Shown here piece after piece: positions 1-11,500 of a stretch of DNA of 64,000 nt. The notes below the pieces were generated by a model. That model saw only the letters and a program-made list of their open reading frames with translations, ran no database searches and had not been told where the DNA came from. A program made the translations under genes and the position numbers. The stretch's first letter is position 1. Every line of letters starts with the position of its first letter. This stretch comes from Ligustrum vulgare (lineage: Eukaryota > Streptophyta > Magnoliopsida > Lamiales > Oleaceae), in NCBI GenBank assembly GCA_963555705.1, contig OY743168.1, positions 95,706,925 to 95,770,924 of the forward strand, given 5' to 3'.

Positions 1-814
1 TTTATCCAAATTTTCTTGGGATTTTCATATTATAGGTGATGAAGTTCTTTTATATTTGTGATTTGCTATTAACCATGTATCTAGGCTAATTTTCCATTGT
101 GTTAGGATTATGATGAAGTCTTAGACAATTATTTCCTGCTTTGGCTTACTTAATCTTATGACAATTGGTATTTTGAGTTATTGATTCGTATTTATTTTCA
201 TCTATAATTTTGATGCATGAATTATATGATGTATGTGGTGAATTTTTATGATCGAAAGAGTGGAATTTCACTAGACTTGAATCAATAGCCATAGGGTTCG
301 ATAGGGATAGAAATATACCACTATGTCCTATGTGATCTTTTCATGTTTTGCTTGTTTAATGCTTTCCTAAATATTAGCATTCATCATAGAAATATAGGTG
401 GATCGTAATTAGGAAAATGCTTAATTCTTGTTCGAAAGAGAGTTTTAGGCATTATAGAAACATTGATCGTCAATAATATACCTTGTCTTGGGTTATTTGA
501 ATCAAAGTATGAAATATCAATACTAAGATGGATTCTAAATCCTAGCACTTCATTTACATATATTTGTTAAACAAATCTTGAAAATCCCATTTGCTTATTT
601 ATTTGATCATTAATTTTAGATTTCTCTGGTAATTTGGTCTACTCATTTAGAATCTCTTATAAATCACTGAAAATTCATTCGTTTCGGTTAAGGTTAATAA
701 TTTAAGAAAATATATCTAACCAAACCTTGTGGGAACGACATTCGGACTTAAATCCATTGTATTACTTGTTCGATACCGTACACTTGCGATAAGAGTCAAG
801 ATTTATTCGATCAT
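1..814 (+). mobile_element. 3-prime part of a Gypsy-type LTR (solo or truncated)
   Basis: The stretch ends with the block found at the 3-prime end of the nested solo LTR at 7010-8518: a GTGGGAACGA core, a run about TTACTTG, then TACACTTGCG. The likely LTR end is a CA near 814. No primer-binding site follows, so this is a 3-prime LTR or a solo LTR whose start lies outside the window. No reading frame was recognised. The family assignment is by resemblance only. Confidence 0.5.
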
Positions 815-1339
815 TATATATTACCCATCCACCTTGATTTTTGTTCATACATAAACTGTTCAGGGTATAACATGAAAATTTGAACCTGATAGTAATGTAT
901 AACATTTGCACATCATCATTCTAAATTTTCTAAATGAAAATTAACTTGTCAACAATATTTTTGGCAATGGTCCTGTATTTCTTTACATTTGAAAATTGTT
1001 AATTGAGAACATTGTAATGGTTGGCAAGAGACAAAGTGAGTCACAAGTGAAAAAAATTTGCAAATGTAATGAGCAATAGGAGTTGACAAAAGAAAATTGT
1101 AGCTATGTAAATAAAAATAGGAAGGAAGATGGAATAGATAAAATGATTACTCCCTTTCCTGCTGTTTTGACTGCTCTTGATTATACTTTGGCAGCAGATT
1201 CTTGACTCAATCCTATCCACTTTGACAGTTTTGCAACTGGTGTTGTTATCTTGCCATGGAATGAGAAGGAACCTGGCTTAAATGTTGACAGGAATCCAAA
1301 ATGTGGTTACTGACAAGAGAAAGCTCTGGCGTGATGTAT
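815..1339. other. intergenic, nothing recognised
   Basis: AT-rich sequence between the LTR end and the KCS pseudogene stop codon. I see no gene, repeat or clear regulatory signal in it. Confidence 0.4.
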
Positions 1340-2570
1340 TAGATAATTGAGACTTTCGGAACTTCCATGGGGAATTGGTCAGTTTCATCGATCCAAGGGT
1401 TCTTCTCCTTGGCTGGATTTATAGTCGTAAGAGCTTTCCATACTACATTATTACACTTGAACCCTGTTCTAAAGTCAATTTCCAAGTCCTGACTCCCCTC
1501 TCAATCCTCCCATTGGCCTCAAAGTATGCCAATTCATACCAAAGAGATCTTCTTGAGGTGCCTCCAAATCAATATAGAGTCGTTCTAGAAGGTTCCATGT
1601 ACCAATCGGATAGCTGTAGATTTTTTTTATCCAACACAAATAGTTTTCTTGAAGGCAAAGAAAAATAATTGCTCGGACATAGGAAGTACTCGAGGACACA
1701 AGGTAGTAATGTTCATCTTCAAGGCATCACCGACCACTGCCATCAAATCCTTCGACAGAGCGACTCTAACCTCCCCATTGGGATCTTCCATTTGTGTAAC
1801 ACAAGAAAAGCATTTATCATCAGCACCTTTGTTGGTTCTGAAAATATGCACTAATCTATACTAGGATTGCCATCGGTCCAATCTTTTGTTAGATAGCAAA
1901 ATTGCAGCCCCTCCCCTTAGAAATAGGCAATTAGAAACGAGCATTGACCTCTCGTTCCCAAATACCAATTCAGGGTAATGTTCTCCATATTTGTAGGTGA
2001 AGTGGGCATTCGCTACAATCTTGAGGCTATCGTCGAGGTGAATCCTTGTTGTGACATTCATCTGGAGGTTATAACAGAGTGAGGTCATCAAGGGGTTATT
2101 TTTGCAGATTGAGGATGGAAAAGTCGAATGCCATGGAGTGAGTCCATGCTCTTTATGGTCTCGATCCAACTGGTGTGGATAACAGCAACCGAAAACCAGC
2201 TTCCTATGGTCATCGTCCCTAGTGGTTCCAATTGAGTGTTGTGACTACGATCGGAAGATTGTGATCGAAAAGTATGATCATCCTTCGCCGGAGACGAAAA
2301 ATGTATACATGATGTTTCCAATCAACCCATCAAAGACACGGCTGCATCGATGACTCCAATATTAGGATCAGAATTTGATATAAATTGCCAGATTTCTTCG
2401 CTGGAATTTTGAAGATTTTATAATGATCAAAGAGGTGATCACTGTGATGAAAAGCCGTAGTGGACGTCATTGAAGAAGAAAGAACTCCATAATTTCCTTC
2501 TCCAATTCCAACTTTCCAAGAGAGTCTACACGTGGTTATCTCAAATTTTATGGACACTATTTTTTCCACT
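1340..2570 (-). pseudogene. 3-ketoacyl-CoA synthase (KCS) pseudogene
   Basis: Minus-strand fragments spread over several frames match the plant KCS (FAE1/CUT1) family, the condensing enzymes of ER very-long-chain fatty acid elongation. Visible pieces in order are [15 protein letters not shown] sequence near 1990, [16 protein letters not shown] near 1900, [12 protein letters not shown] near 1820, [14 protein letters not shown] near 1750, KNLQLSDWYMEPSRT near 1600 and the C-terminal NPAKEKNPWIDET before a stop at 1340-1342. The frame changes repeatedly and internal stops occur. The stretch that normally lies between LPMSEQL and the KNLQLSDW segment, which carries the catalytic His in this family, is missing. 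The N-terminal third is absent or unrecognisable beyond about 2570. It is a clear relic; which KCS paralogue it came from cannot be told. Confidence 0.85.
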
Positions 2571-2667
2571 TACCTGTTTTTCCCGTAACAAAATCTTCAA
2601 TTTTCTGAATTTCTTGTTTCGTTAGTCGAAAATTGATCTTTGAACAAAATAATTTTTTGATCAGATT

Positions 2668-2685
2668 CCCACAGACGACGCCAAT
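2668..2685 (-). other. retrotransposon primer-binding site (PBS), decayed
   Basis: On the minus strand this reads ATTGGCGTCGTCTGTGGG. It is one CpG transition away from the ATTGGCGCCGTCTGTGGG leader seen just inside many plant Gypsy LTRs. It abuts the candidate LTR at 2686. Confidence 0.6.
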
Positions 2686-3357
2686 TGTTTTTGTAATTTT
2701 TCTAACCTTGATGTGGCGATATCAAAAGCTGATATTTTATTGGAGATGATGATCCAAGCTTCCAAGAAACCTGCAAAAAAGGCAACAAGGGATGCCCTCG
2801 TCGCCCCTCCGGTATAAGAATTAGTATTCTGGAGAGAAGTAGAAAATATATATAACTGGAATATATGTGATCAAAGAGCTATATTTATAGGATTGAAAAA
2901 AAGCCTATAACCTTCTTTAATTGAAGAAGGAGTCTTTTTGATATAAACTTACCTTTTAAGGGGAATTCTATCATTACAAGAATAGAGTTCCCCTTTTTTA
3001 GGAGGTTTCCTTATAAGATAGGTCTTGTTATGGAAGCCTAAGAAGGAGGTCCATGAATGAAACTCATTAATGAAGAAGGTTCGAAGTCCTATCTATGTTG
3101 GACTTCTAAGCGTGATGTGGCCCGGACAGGTCGACCATATATCCTATCATGAATGAGATTTTTTGATGAGGTCGGGAGAACCCGACCTCTGTGTGGAGGC
3201 AAGCCCGGGCATTTAGATCGCCCTTAAAGACAAATGAATCGGAGATCGGGCAATATCAAGTCGGGCACATAAGCTGGCCATATTATTAGAAGGGCCCGAT
3301 CTGCTTACATTCCAATTACCCGGCCTATTTTAGGACAACTTAAAATTCCCATGATCA
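2686..3357 (-). mobile_element. Gypsy-type LTR (5-prime LTR of a minus-strand element), partner not found
   Basis: The interval begins TG and ends CA and lies next to a PBS-like site on its minus-strand 3-prime side. The sequence near 2760-2850 resembles the end of plant Gypsy LTRs. It includes a self-complementary GTCGGGAGAACCCGAC near 3163-3178. No second LTR was found to the left, so the element is truncated or rearranged. Boundaries are inferred from the PBS and the TG/CA ends only. Confidence 0.5.
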
Positions 3358-3403
3358 AGTAATATTCTAATAATAGAATGATAAAAAATATACCGATCAG
3401 TAT

Positions 3404-3655
3404 TGAAAAGCAAGAATTAAAAAAAAAAAAGAGAACAAGATGAATTTGAAACATAAATAAATATAAAGAAAAGAAGAAAATAAAAGAATAGAAAATAAAA
3501 TTACTTGAAAGATTGTGGTGTACATTAAAATAATGAGAGAAAAATAAAAGGATATTCTTGTAATTTTATTTATATCTATTTTAGTCAATAAAGAAAATAC
3601 TTAAAATTGTGGTGTAGAAAATAAGTTTTGTAGTGGTAATATAACCATCCTAATT
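3404..3655 (+). repeat. dispersed repeat, copy 1
   Basis: This AT-rich unit starts GAAAAGCAAGAATT and ends GGTAATATAACCA. It recurs in the same orientation at 5201-5374 and continues at 13378-13462, where the Copia element interrupts it. The right part (about 3610-3655) is also roughly inverted at 3737-3795, which suggests a foldback element. Confidence 0.65.
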
Positions 3656-3960
3656 TAATACAGGAATAGATTTTTGCGTGTAATTAAGCCAGTGTTTGGT
3701 AAAAGCCAAATTTTGGTTTATAAATAAACCACACAATTTTCCAAAGGCAAAATATATTATCACCACAAAATGTATTTAACACACCACAATACAAATACAT
3801 ATATACCCGTATTTTTAAATTAAAAAAAAAATGATACAAATTGTGCACCAGAGTCCTAACAGTCCGTTCGTTCCCTTCTTAGATCCATCCCTACTTCTTC
3901 CTACCACTTCAAATCCTTGTAATCCCAGTTCACCACTGCATCACAAGCCCTCTCAAAGGG

Positions 3961-4145
3961 TAATTCTACATGGACATTCATTTTGGACATTTTAAAGTGA
4001 CACTGTGATGTGTTAATTTTTCATTGGGTGATTATTCATTTGGTGATGACTTTATTATTTAATGCATATTTTTATCATCCAATGAGAATTTGATACATCA
4101 CAATGTCACTTTAAAATGTTCAAATTGAATGTCAATCTAGAATTA
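3961..4145. mobile_element. foldback MITE
   Basis: The two halves are inverted repeats of about 73 bp. The left arm begins TAATTCTACATGGACATTC and the right arm, reverse-complemented, begins TAATTCTAGATTGACATTC. Both contain a core close to ACATTTTAAAGTGACA. The terminal TA could be part of a TA target duplication. There is no coding capacity. Confidence 0.75.
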
Positions 4146-4213
4146 TTGCCTCTCAAAAGGTCACCTTGTCATGTAATCCTTGTGAAAAGGTCACTTTACT
4201 AACGTTAATAACA

Positions 4214-4242
4214 CTAGTATTCGCCCCCGTGCGATGCACGGG
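4214..4242 (-). mobile_element. Helitron 3-prime terminus
   Basis: On the minus strand a hairpin CCCGTGCATCGCACGGG (7-bp stem, 3-nt loop) is followed by eight bases and then CTAG, with T as the next base. Hairpin, short spacer, CTRR and flanking T are the hallmarks of a plant Helitron 3-prime end. The body would extend to higher coordinates; the 5-prime TC end was not located. Confidence 0.65.
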
Positions 4243-4437
4243 ACATGTAAATGATTACTTATTAAATATGAAATTTAAAAAAAATGGAAAAATGTGATTA
4301 TAGAAAATGGTAATAATTGCACAAAAAAGACGGCAATCATTTATTATTGTTGTTAAAGGATTAAAAAACACACAAACAATTAATCAAAATCTTGAAAGAC
4401 TTCTTTATTTAGGCATTTGCACTGCAGACGCTCTATA

Positions 4438-4705
4438 GTAGTGTATTGTGAAAGAAAATTTAAGTTTGAGCTAATAGTATTCTGCAAGCAAATTAATTAA
4501 AAATAGTTTAAGTAGTATTCTCCAAAAATTTCAAACAGAACGTGTTTTCCAGTTTTTCATTTTCAAAAACAGTTTTCAGAAATGATAAAACAAACGCGTT
4601 TTTAACAAATTTGAAAGCAAAAAAAAAAAAAAACACACAAAACATTTTCGAAAATAAAAATTCAAAATAAAATACAAACAGAACGCCACCTTATATTCTC
4701 TAGAT
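4438..4705 (+). repeat. dispersed direct repeat, copy 1 (partner 45124-45380)
   Basis: About 260 bp that recurs near 45.1 kb in the same orientation at high identity. A shared block starts GAGCTAATAGTATTCTGCAA and another reads CAGAACGTGTTTTCCAG. It is noncoding. It may belong to the Helitron whose tail is at 4214, since it lies inside the expected body. Confidence 0.7.
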
Positions 4706-5200
4706 AAAAGTAATTTTGAAATATATATAGATAATCAATTTTTTTTTTAATCTCTATAAACCATGAATTTCCATTTTAGGAAAGTTAAAAAAGGCGAGAA
4801 ACTATGTGGTGTTATATTTGACAACTTTATTGTTATAATATATATAAAGATAATCTAAATTAAATTTCGTCTTACTTTAATTATTACCTTTTTATTTCTT
4901 TAATTCAATTCAAAAAATAGTTATTGGTTTCTTCATTAATAATCAATAATGGCATCCGAAGAACACTAATGACGGCTGACCTAATTAATGTTTTCTTCAC
5001 TAAATATCCAAAATTACCTAATGACATTGAAAGCATAGGAAATCTATAAAAAAAAAATTAAGTGCTTATTTGTCCTAAAAAATAGTTGTACAACAATTAA
5101 AATATTTCAGTAACTGAACTTCAATTTGTGGTTGCGAGATATTATTTGAGAAATCATATGAAATTATTGTACCAACATCCATTTAAATTAACTTTTTATT
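4706..5200. other. AT-rich intergenic stretch
   Basis: Low-complexity AT-rich sequence with no gene or clear element boundary. Confidence 0.4.
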
Positions 5201-5374
5201 GAAAAGCAAGAATTGAATTAAAAAAAAAACAAACGAAGGAGAACAAGATGATAGAAACAAAAATATAAAGAAGAGTGGGAAAGAAAAGAAAGGAAAGGAA
5301 TATTATTTAAATGATTGTGGACTTGTGGTGCACATAAAAATAGTGAGATAAAAATAAAAGGATATTTTTGTAAC
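5201..5374 (+). repeat. dispersed repeat, copy 2, left half
   Basis: Same unit as 3404-3655. It is broken at GTAAC by the Copia insertion and resumes at 13378 after the duplicated GTAAC. The intact copy 1 gives the empty-site order across this break. Confidence 0.65.
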
Positions 5375-5997
5375 TGTAGATTCAATTTTGTTACAGCCCA
5401 ATTTTTCAGTCCAGTTTGATGCAGCCCATACTCACTCATATGCTGTGTATTGGACCAGAACCAGATCAAAGCCCAAGTATGTGTTTTATTGTTTTGGACC
5501 GGAATGAGGAAGTAGCCCAAGTCTGGTGACCCGGTTTCCTCAGCCCATTCTTATCACCGCCTTATATGAACCATTAGATCATGTCATTTGATCTCAGCCC
5601 TTCATCCTGATGATAAGGCTTGCTGGATAAACACTCAATCGACACAACTCCAGAAGCATCCATTCTGATTTCATCTTCGTCTCTCTCATCATTCTTCAGA
5701 AAACCCTAATGTTCTTTCTGATTTCTCGCATATCTGTGTGGTTTCTTTTACTGATTCTTAGTGTAAAATCAGTGTAACTTTGTGGTTTATATACAGATTG
5801 TTATTCTGTATAGTATTCTTTGTGGTTTATGCGAGTTTTGTTTAGGTTTTCTGATTTCTTGGTTTAGAGACTCAAATCTGTGTATTTGATGTTTCAACTC
5901 TTTGTGGTTTGAGGTTTTATAAAAGTTTTTAAAGTTTTGGTTGAGATATTGTTCATATTTGCTTTGTGGTTATTTTCTGGGTATCGATCTCTTAACA
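5375..5997 (+). repeat. Copia 5-prime LTR
   Basis: 623 bp, starting TGTAGATTCA and ending CTCTTAACA. It is 13 bp longer than the 3-prime LTR because of one indel near 5402 (the extra sequence includes CAGTCCAG). Confidence 0.93.
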
Positions 5998-5998
5998 G

Positions 5999-6010
5999 TG
6001 ATATCAGAGC
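5999..6010 (+). other. Copia PBS (tRNA-iMet type)
   Basis: TGATATCAGAGC, one mismatch from the usual TGGTATCAGAGC, placed one base after the 5-prime LTR. Confidence 0.85.
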
Positions 6011-7004
6011 CTTAGGGTTCATGTTATAAACACTGATTTTTGACTCAGATTTGTTAGATCCAGGATTTTTTTCTGTACGGATCTGTGTTTTCTGAAAACT
6101 TCTGTGAGGTTTCTGTTTATAACGATTTAGGGTTCTTCAGTTCTTGGTGGTGATCTTTGAGAAAATATTTTTCTTAAAGTTTCTTGAAAAACCTTTGTAA
6201 ACAAGTTTATGATTCTAAGATTTCTTCAGTTCTTGAAACTGTTTGAAAATTTTTTCAAACCTTCTTCGTGGTTCAGAAATTTACTTTGTGGTATTATTGT
6301 TTAAAACCTATTTTGAAATTAGGTTTTCTCAAGATTTTGGATTTTACTCTGAGTCATATATAATTTTTTGGGGGATCTTTATTCTGTTTTGGTTTTCAGT
6401 ATATTTTCTTTATAAATATACTGAATCAATATACAATAGATCCAACATTTACTTAGTTGGCTGATCTTCGCAACATTTCTGGAACTTGGTGGTATTGAAC
6501 CTGTGGATTCTGAATCTTTGTTGAAAAATAATCTTTGTGCTGCTGAGCTTATAAAAAACTTTACATCGGTGATCTCCTTCCAATTTACTGCAATTCATAT
6601 TGATTAGTTTTCAAATTCTTGGTTCTTTCCAAAATTCCTCCGTTGAAGCCTATTCTTGGACCCTAATTCTTACCTTTGTCCAGGATTCCTTGAGAATCCG
6701 GGAATCTGAGGGAGGTTGGGCTGACCCATAAATAGGTTGAGGGATATACTGGGAGAACCTGTTTCTATACATTAGTATTGTGTAGTTATCTGATTAGTCT
6801 GATTTGTGTTTGAATTGTAATCATCTTGATTGCCTTTCTGTTTCATAAATTGTTTGAGACCTTATTCTTATATCTTGATCTTTGTGGAATACTTACTGAT
6901 AATTCTTGGGTTTTAGTGTTTATATTTTGTACTTCAATATGTCTGACTATTCTTATTTGAAATAAAAAAGCCTTCAATTTCATAATTCTTTAAAATCTTT
7001 TAGT
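6011..7004 (+). other. Copia untranslated leader
   Basis: Roughly 1 kb of T-rich sequence between the PBS and the nested LTR. No long conserved reading frame is seen; a 73-codon open frame at 6243-6464 has no recognisable homology. Confidence 0.6.
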
Positions 7005-7009
7005 CATTA

Positions 7010-8518
7010 TGATAAGTGTATTTTATACACTTATTTGTATGTCTAAATTAGGTTTAATTATTTTCGTTTTAGAATATTTGCTATTTAATTTATGTTTATT
7101 TGTTTGTTTTGTAGAAAATATCCCAATTGAAGAATAATGAAGCAATTAATGGAAAAATGACACGATTGGATGTTCATTGGAGCTAAATTGGACAAGTGAG
7201 GAGTTTGTGACAACAATCGAGAAACATATTTGGTGCCAAAGTGACTAAATCAGAGGTTGGAGGACCTAATTGAATGAATTAAGAGCTTGAAATGGTCAAA
7301 TCGAGAAGAAGATAAAGTTTGGGGACTAAATTGCAACAATTGAAAGTTGAGGACTGAAGGTGCAATTAAAAGTCAGGGACTAACTTGCACAGCCGGAAGA
7401 ATGATGAAGTCGCGATCGCTGGTCATACACCAAGCGATCGCGAGAAGACGCAAAATTGTAACCCGAGAGTTTTAGGGTCAAGCACGCGATCGCTAGGGTT
7501 GAAGCCACGCGATCGCGTGGCTTTCCGGCTGGGCCGACTGTAAGTTTTTTCTCGCGATTTTTATCAGACTTCTCTCTTCTTGACCTAGGTTTTTTCCAAA
7601 AGATATATATACAACATAAGAGGCACGAAAATGAGACCTTTGCCTCTCCATAGAACGAGCCACAATCGAGAAATCAACATTAAATTCTTGGAGATTCAAG
7701 CATCGCAGAGGGGCGTGAATTGAAGATACTGGAAGAATTGATAATTGGTGCAATCTTTCCATTTTTCTTTGTTATTTTCAATGAACGTTATATTTTATTG
7801 TTTTTGTTCTACAATCATGATGTGTAACTAATTTTAATGTTGGGATGAACGATGTAGCATAGTTAATTATTTTAATGTCATATTCCTTATTTTAACGCTT
7901 TAATGCATGTGTTGATTTATTATTGTGTTTAATGCGTGAATGAACTGGCCACTTATTCATGATTTCATGTGTTATTTCCATAATCCGAGAGGTGAGTTAA
8001 TAACATAGATCTAGGTAATAAATCCGGTAATTGAACGAGAGATAGAGATATACTCTTGTAATTATTGCGGTCGTGTGTGAATTCTTGTGTGTAATGCATC
8101 TAGTTAAGGAATATTCGGACCCGCTGTAGAGATACAAGGTTGACTTATTTAGATAGGATTGATTTAAACTCGAGAGAGGAATCTCAATTTAAATTAGTGA
8201 ATTCGACCGAATGCATATTTAGGAAATAAAAATGGAATTGGAATTGATTTAATTAGTTAGGTGAAATCGTGAATCTCAACTACTTTACAATCATCTTTTA
8301 AAACAAAACAATTTAACAATTCTTTTTAATTCATTAGTTCCATTTCTTAATTCCAGATCTTTATTCTTAAAACAATTTTCCTTTGTTCAAATAAAGTTAA
8401 GAACTGAAATATTTCGGTAATTAATAGCAGTCCTCGTGGGAACGAAAATCCGGACTCTAAGGTCCACTTTATTACTTGATTACGATATCGTACACTTGCG
8501 ATCTCAAATTGCACAACA
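7010..8518 (+). mobile_element. solo Gypsy LTR nested in the Copia element
   Basis: 1509 bp starting TGATAAGTGT and ending TGCACAACA, flanked by the TSD CATTA (7005-7009 and 8519-8523). There is no internal domain, so this is a solo LTR left by unequal LTR recombination. A TATA-like box lies at 7603-7612. Upstream of it are four GCGATCGC palindromes (7412, 7434, 7486, 7509). The 3-prime end carries the GTGGGAACGA and TACACTTGCG block shared with 1-814 and 41699-43665. Confidence 0.9.
7412..7516. promoter_or_regulatory. array of four GCGATCGC palindromes
   Basis: Copies start at 7412, 7434, 7486 and 7509, forming two pairs with 22- and 23-bp internal spacing. They end about 87 bp before the TATA-like ATATATATAC. 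By position this is the U3 promoter region of the solo LTR. Confidence 0.75.
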
Positions 8519-8528
8519 CATTACTTCA

Positions 8529-11500
8529 ATGACTACTGTAAAAGTAGATGTTGAAGTATGGAATGATAAATGAGACTTTAATCTCTGGAGCCAGAAAATG
8601 AAGGTTTTATTACTTCAAATGAAATGTGCTAAGGCTATAGATATGTCCTAGCCTCTTGATACCCCTCAGGATAAACAACTTGAAATTGATGAAATAGCAT
8701 GGAGTACTCTGTTCTTACACTTATCTGATAATGTCATTAGACAAGTAGGCAAGACTAAAACTACTATGGAATTATGGGATAAACTGGAAGAAGTTTATGC
8801 TACTGTGTCTTTTCCTGATAAGTGCTTTCTGTGGAAACAATATTTCTCTTTTAAATTTGATCCTTCAAAGGATGTAGATGAGAACATGAGTAGGTTTACC
8901 AAAATTACACAGAGTCTGTTAAATTGTGATGAAAAATTAACTGATGAACAAAAGGTTGTGTGTTTGCTTAATGCTATGGGTGATAAGTTCAAAGACCTTA
9001 GAAATGCTCTTGAATATGGAGGACAAAAATTGACTACTGAAATTGTTCACATTTCACTTAAAAACAAAGAACTTGAGTTCAAGAACAATCCTAAAGAGGC
9101 TTATAATGTGATAGGATCTTTTAAGAAGAAGACTCCATTTAGGAATAATAATCCAGTGAGTAATTTCAATAAAAATTGGAATATCTCTAGCAATAATAGA
9201 ACTTGGAATAATGTGAATAATAAGCCTGCAAGAGGGAATTTCCAAAATAGAGCAATTTTCAATAGGTCTAATGACAACACCTATAGAGGACCAAATAATT
9301 CTAGAAGTCAGACCAATTTTAGAGGTTATGATAACTCTAGAAATCAAGACAACCATAGAAGTCAGAATAATGTCAGGGGGCAAGATAATTCTGGGGGACT
9401 TGATAACATAAATAGACCCAGACTTTGTTACTATTGTGGCCAACCTGGACATCATATCAAAAATTGTTTCAAAAGGAAAAATGAAATAGGAACCAGCAAT
9501 CAAACAGAGGCTGCAGTCCAAGACAATAATGGAGTGGTTTATGTTACCACTGAAAACAAACATGAATGGATACTTGATTCTGGTTGCACTTTTCATATGT
9601 GTCCTGAAAGAAATTTATTTTCTGACTTCTGTTCTGATCATTATGGCTTTGTGAAACTTGGTAACAATGTTACATGTGATGTGAAAGGAACTGGGAAGGT
9701 TTTGTTAAAACTTGAAAATGACAAAACTCTTGTTTTAAACCAAACAAGATTTGTTCCTGACTTGAAAAGAAATCTAATCTCTCTTGGAGTACTTGATTCT
9801 GAATCTTATGAGATTAGAATGTTTAATGGTTACTTGAGTATTTTCAAAAGTAACTTGATGATTTTTTCTACTCCTAAAATTAATGGGATCTATGTGTTGA
9901 ATACCTTACCTGTTTATGCAAGATCTTTTAATGCTGTGTCTGATGTTGATAAAACTGTTTTATGGCATAAAAGATTAGGACACTTAGGTGAAAAAGGTCT
10001 TAAGTTACTTGAAAACAAAGGTGTTTTTGGTAATGATGTGCTGCATAAACTTGATTTCTGTGAAAAATGTGTATTAGGAAAACAGAAAAGGACTTCTTTT
10101 GGTAAAGGTATTCATAAATCTATTGATGTTCTTGAATATTTACATGCTGACTTATGGGGTCCAGCTCCTGTTAGTTCTGTCTCAGGTTTTATGTATTTTC
10201 TTCTTATTGTAGATGACTTTTCTAGGAAAACTTGGGTTCATTTGTTGAAAACTAAGGATGCTACAGTGTCTGTTTTTAAAAATTGGATTACTTTAGTTCA
10301 AGATTTGAAGGACAAGAAGGTAAAAATAATTAGGACAGACAATGGATTAGAATTTTGCAACCAAGACTTTGATTCTTTCTGTAGCAGCTTAGGAATCCTT
10401 AGACATAGGACTGTTACATACAGTCCACAGCAAAATGGGGTTGCTGAAAGGATGAATAGAACTCTCTTAGAAAGAACTAGGTGTCTTCTACTTGATTCTA
10501 ACTTGCCAAAATTTTTTTGGGGAGAAGCTGTTAAAACTGCTTCTTATTTGATCAATCTTTCTCCCTGCAGTGCAATTAATTTCAATATACCTGATCATAT
10601 TTGGAATAATTTTCTTCCAGATTTTTCAAAATTGAAAATTTTTTGGTGTCCTGCCTACTCACACCAAACTGAAACCAAAATTGACTCCAGATCTCTGAAA
10701 TGTGTGTTTTTAGGATATGGAGAAGGGGTCAAGGGCTATAGACTTTAGGTTAGGGAGTAGGGAGGTTACATGGTTATTTTAAGTAGGTCTGTCATTTTTA
10801 ATGAAACTGTTTTTCCTTGTAAGGATGAAAAATTAGATGATCCTGTAAATGATAAAGATTTCCTTACCACTGAGCTGAGTGCAGACCATTTAAGTGATGA
10901 TAATGGCCTGCCCCATACTCAGTTTCAGGTGGAGCAACCCCCACATTTTCAAAATAACAATCCTGAACCTGAATTAACTGAGACTTCACCATTGCCTGAT
11001 AACATTCCTGAAACTGAAACAGACCTAGAAAATTATCAACTAGCTAGGGATAGACCTAGAAGAGAGATAAGACCTCCTCTTAAGTTTCAAGATCCTGATT
11101 TTGTGTCTGCTTATACTTATTTTGATCCTTTTGTTTTTGAACCTGAATCTTTTGAAGAAGCTGTTTCTTCAAAAGAATCAAACTTATGGTATACTGCCAT
11201 GCAGGAAGAGATGGATTCTCTTCTGAAAAATGGCACTTGGATTTTGGTTAATAGACCCTATAATAAAAGGGTCATTGACTGCAAATGGATTTTTAAAATT
11301 AAGGAAAGTGATTCAAAAGATGTTAAACCTAGGTACAAGGCTAGGCTTGTGGCTATAGGTTTCTCTCAAAAGGAAGGAATTGATTACAATGAAATTTTTT
11401 CTCCTGTGGTTAAATATACTTCAATCAGAATACTATTTGCTCTTGTTGCACATTTTAATTTAGAACTTGAACAAATGGATGTTAAAACAGCTTTTCTTTA

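Noticed and set aside
1375..1864. Plus-strand open frames
   Set aside because: They are antisense to the minus-strand KCS relic, which explains the sequence better.
9054..9596. 180-codon minus-strand open frame
   Set aside because: It overlaps the conserved Copia gag-protease coding strand and is an antisense shadow.
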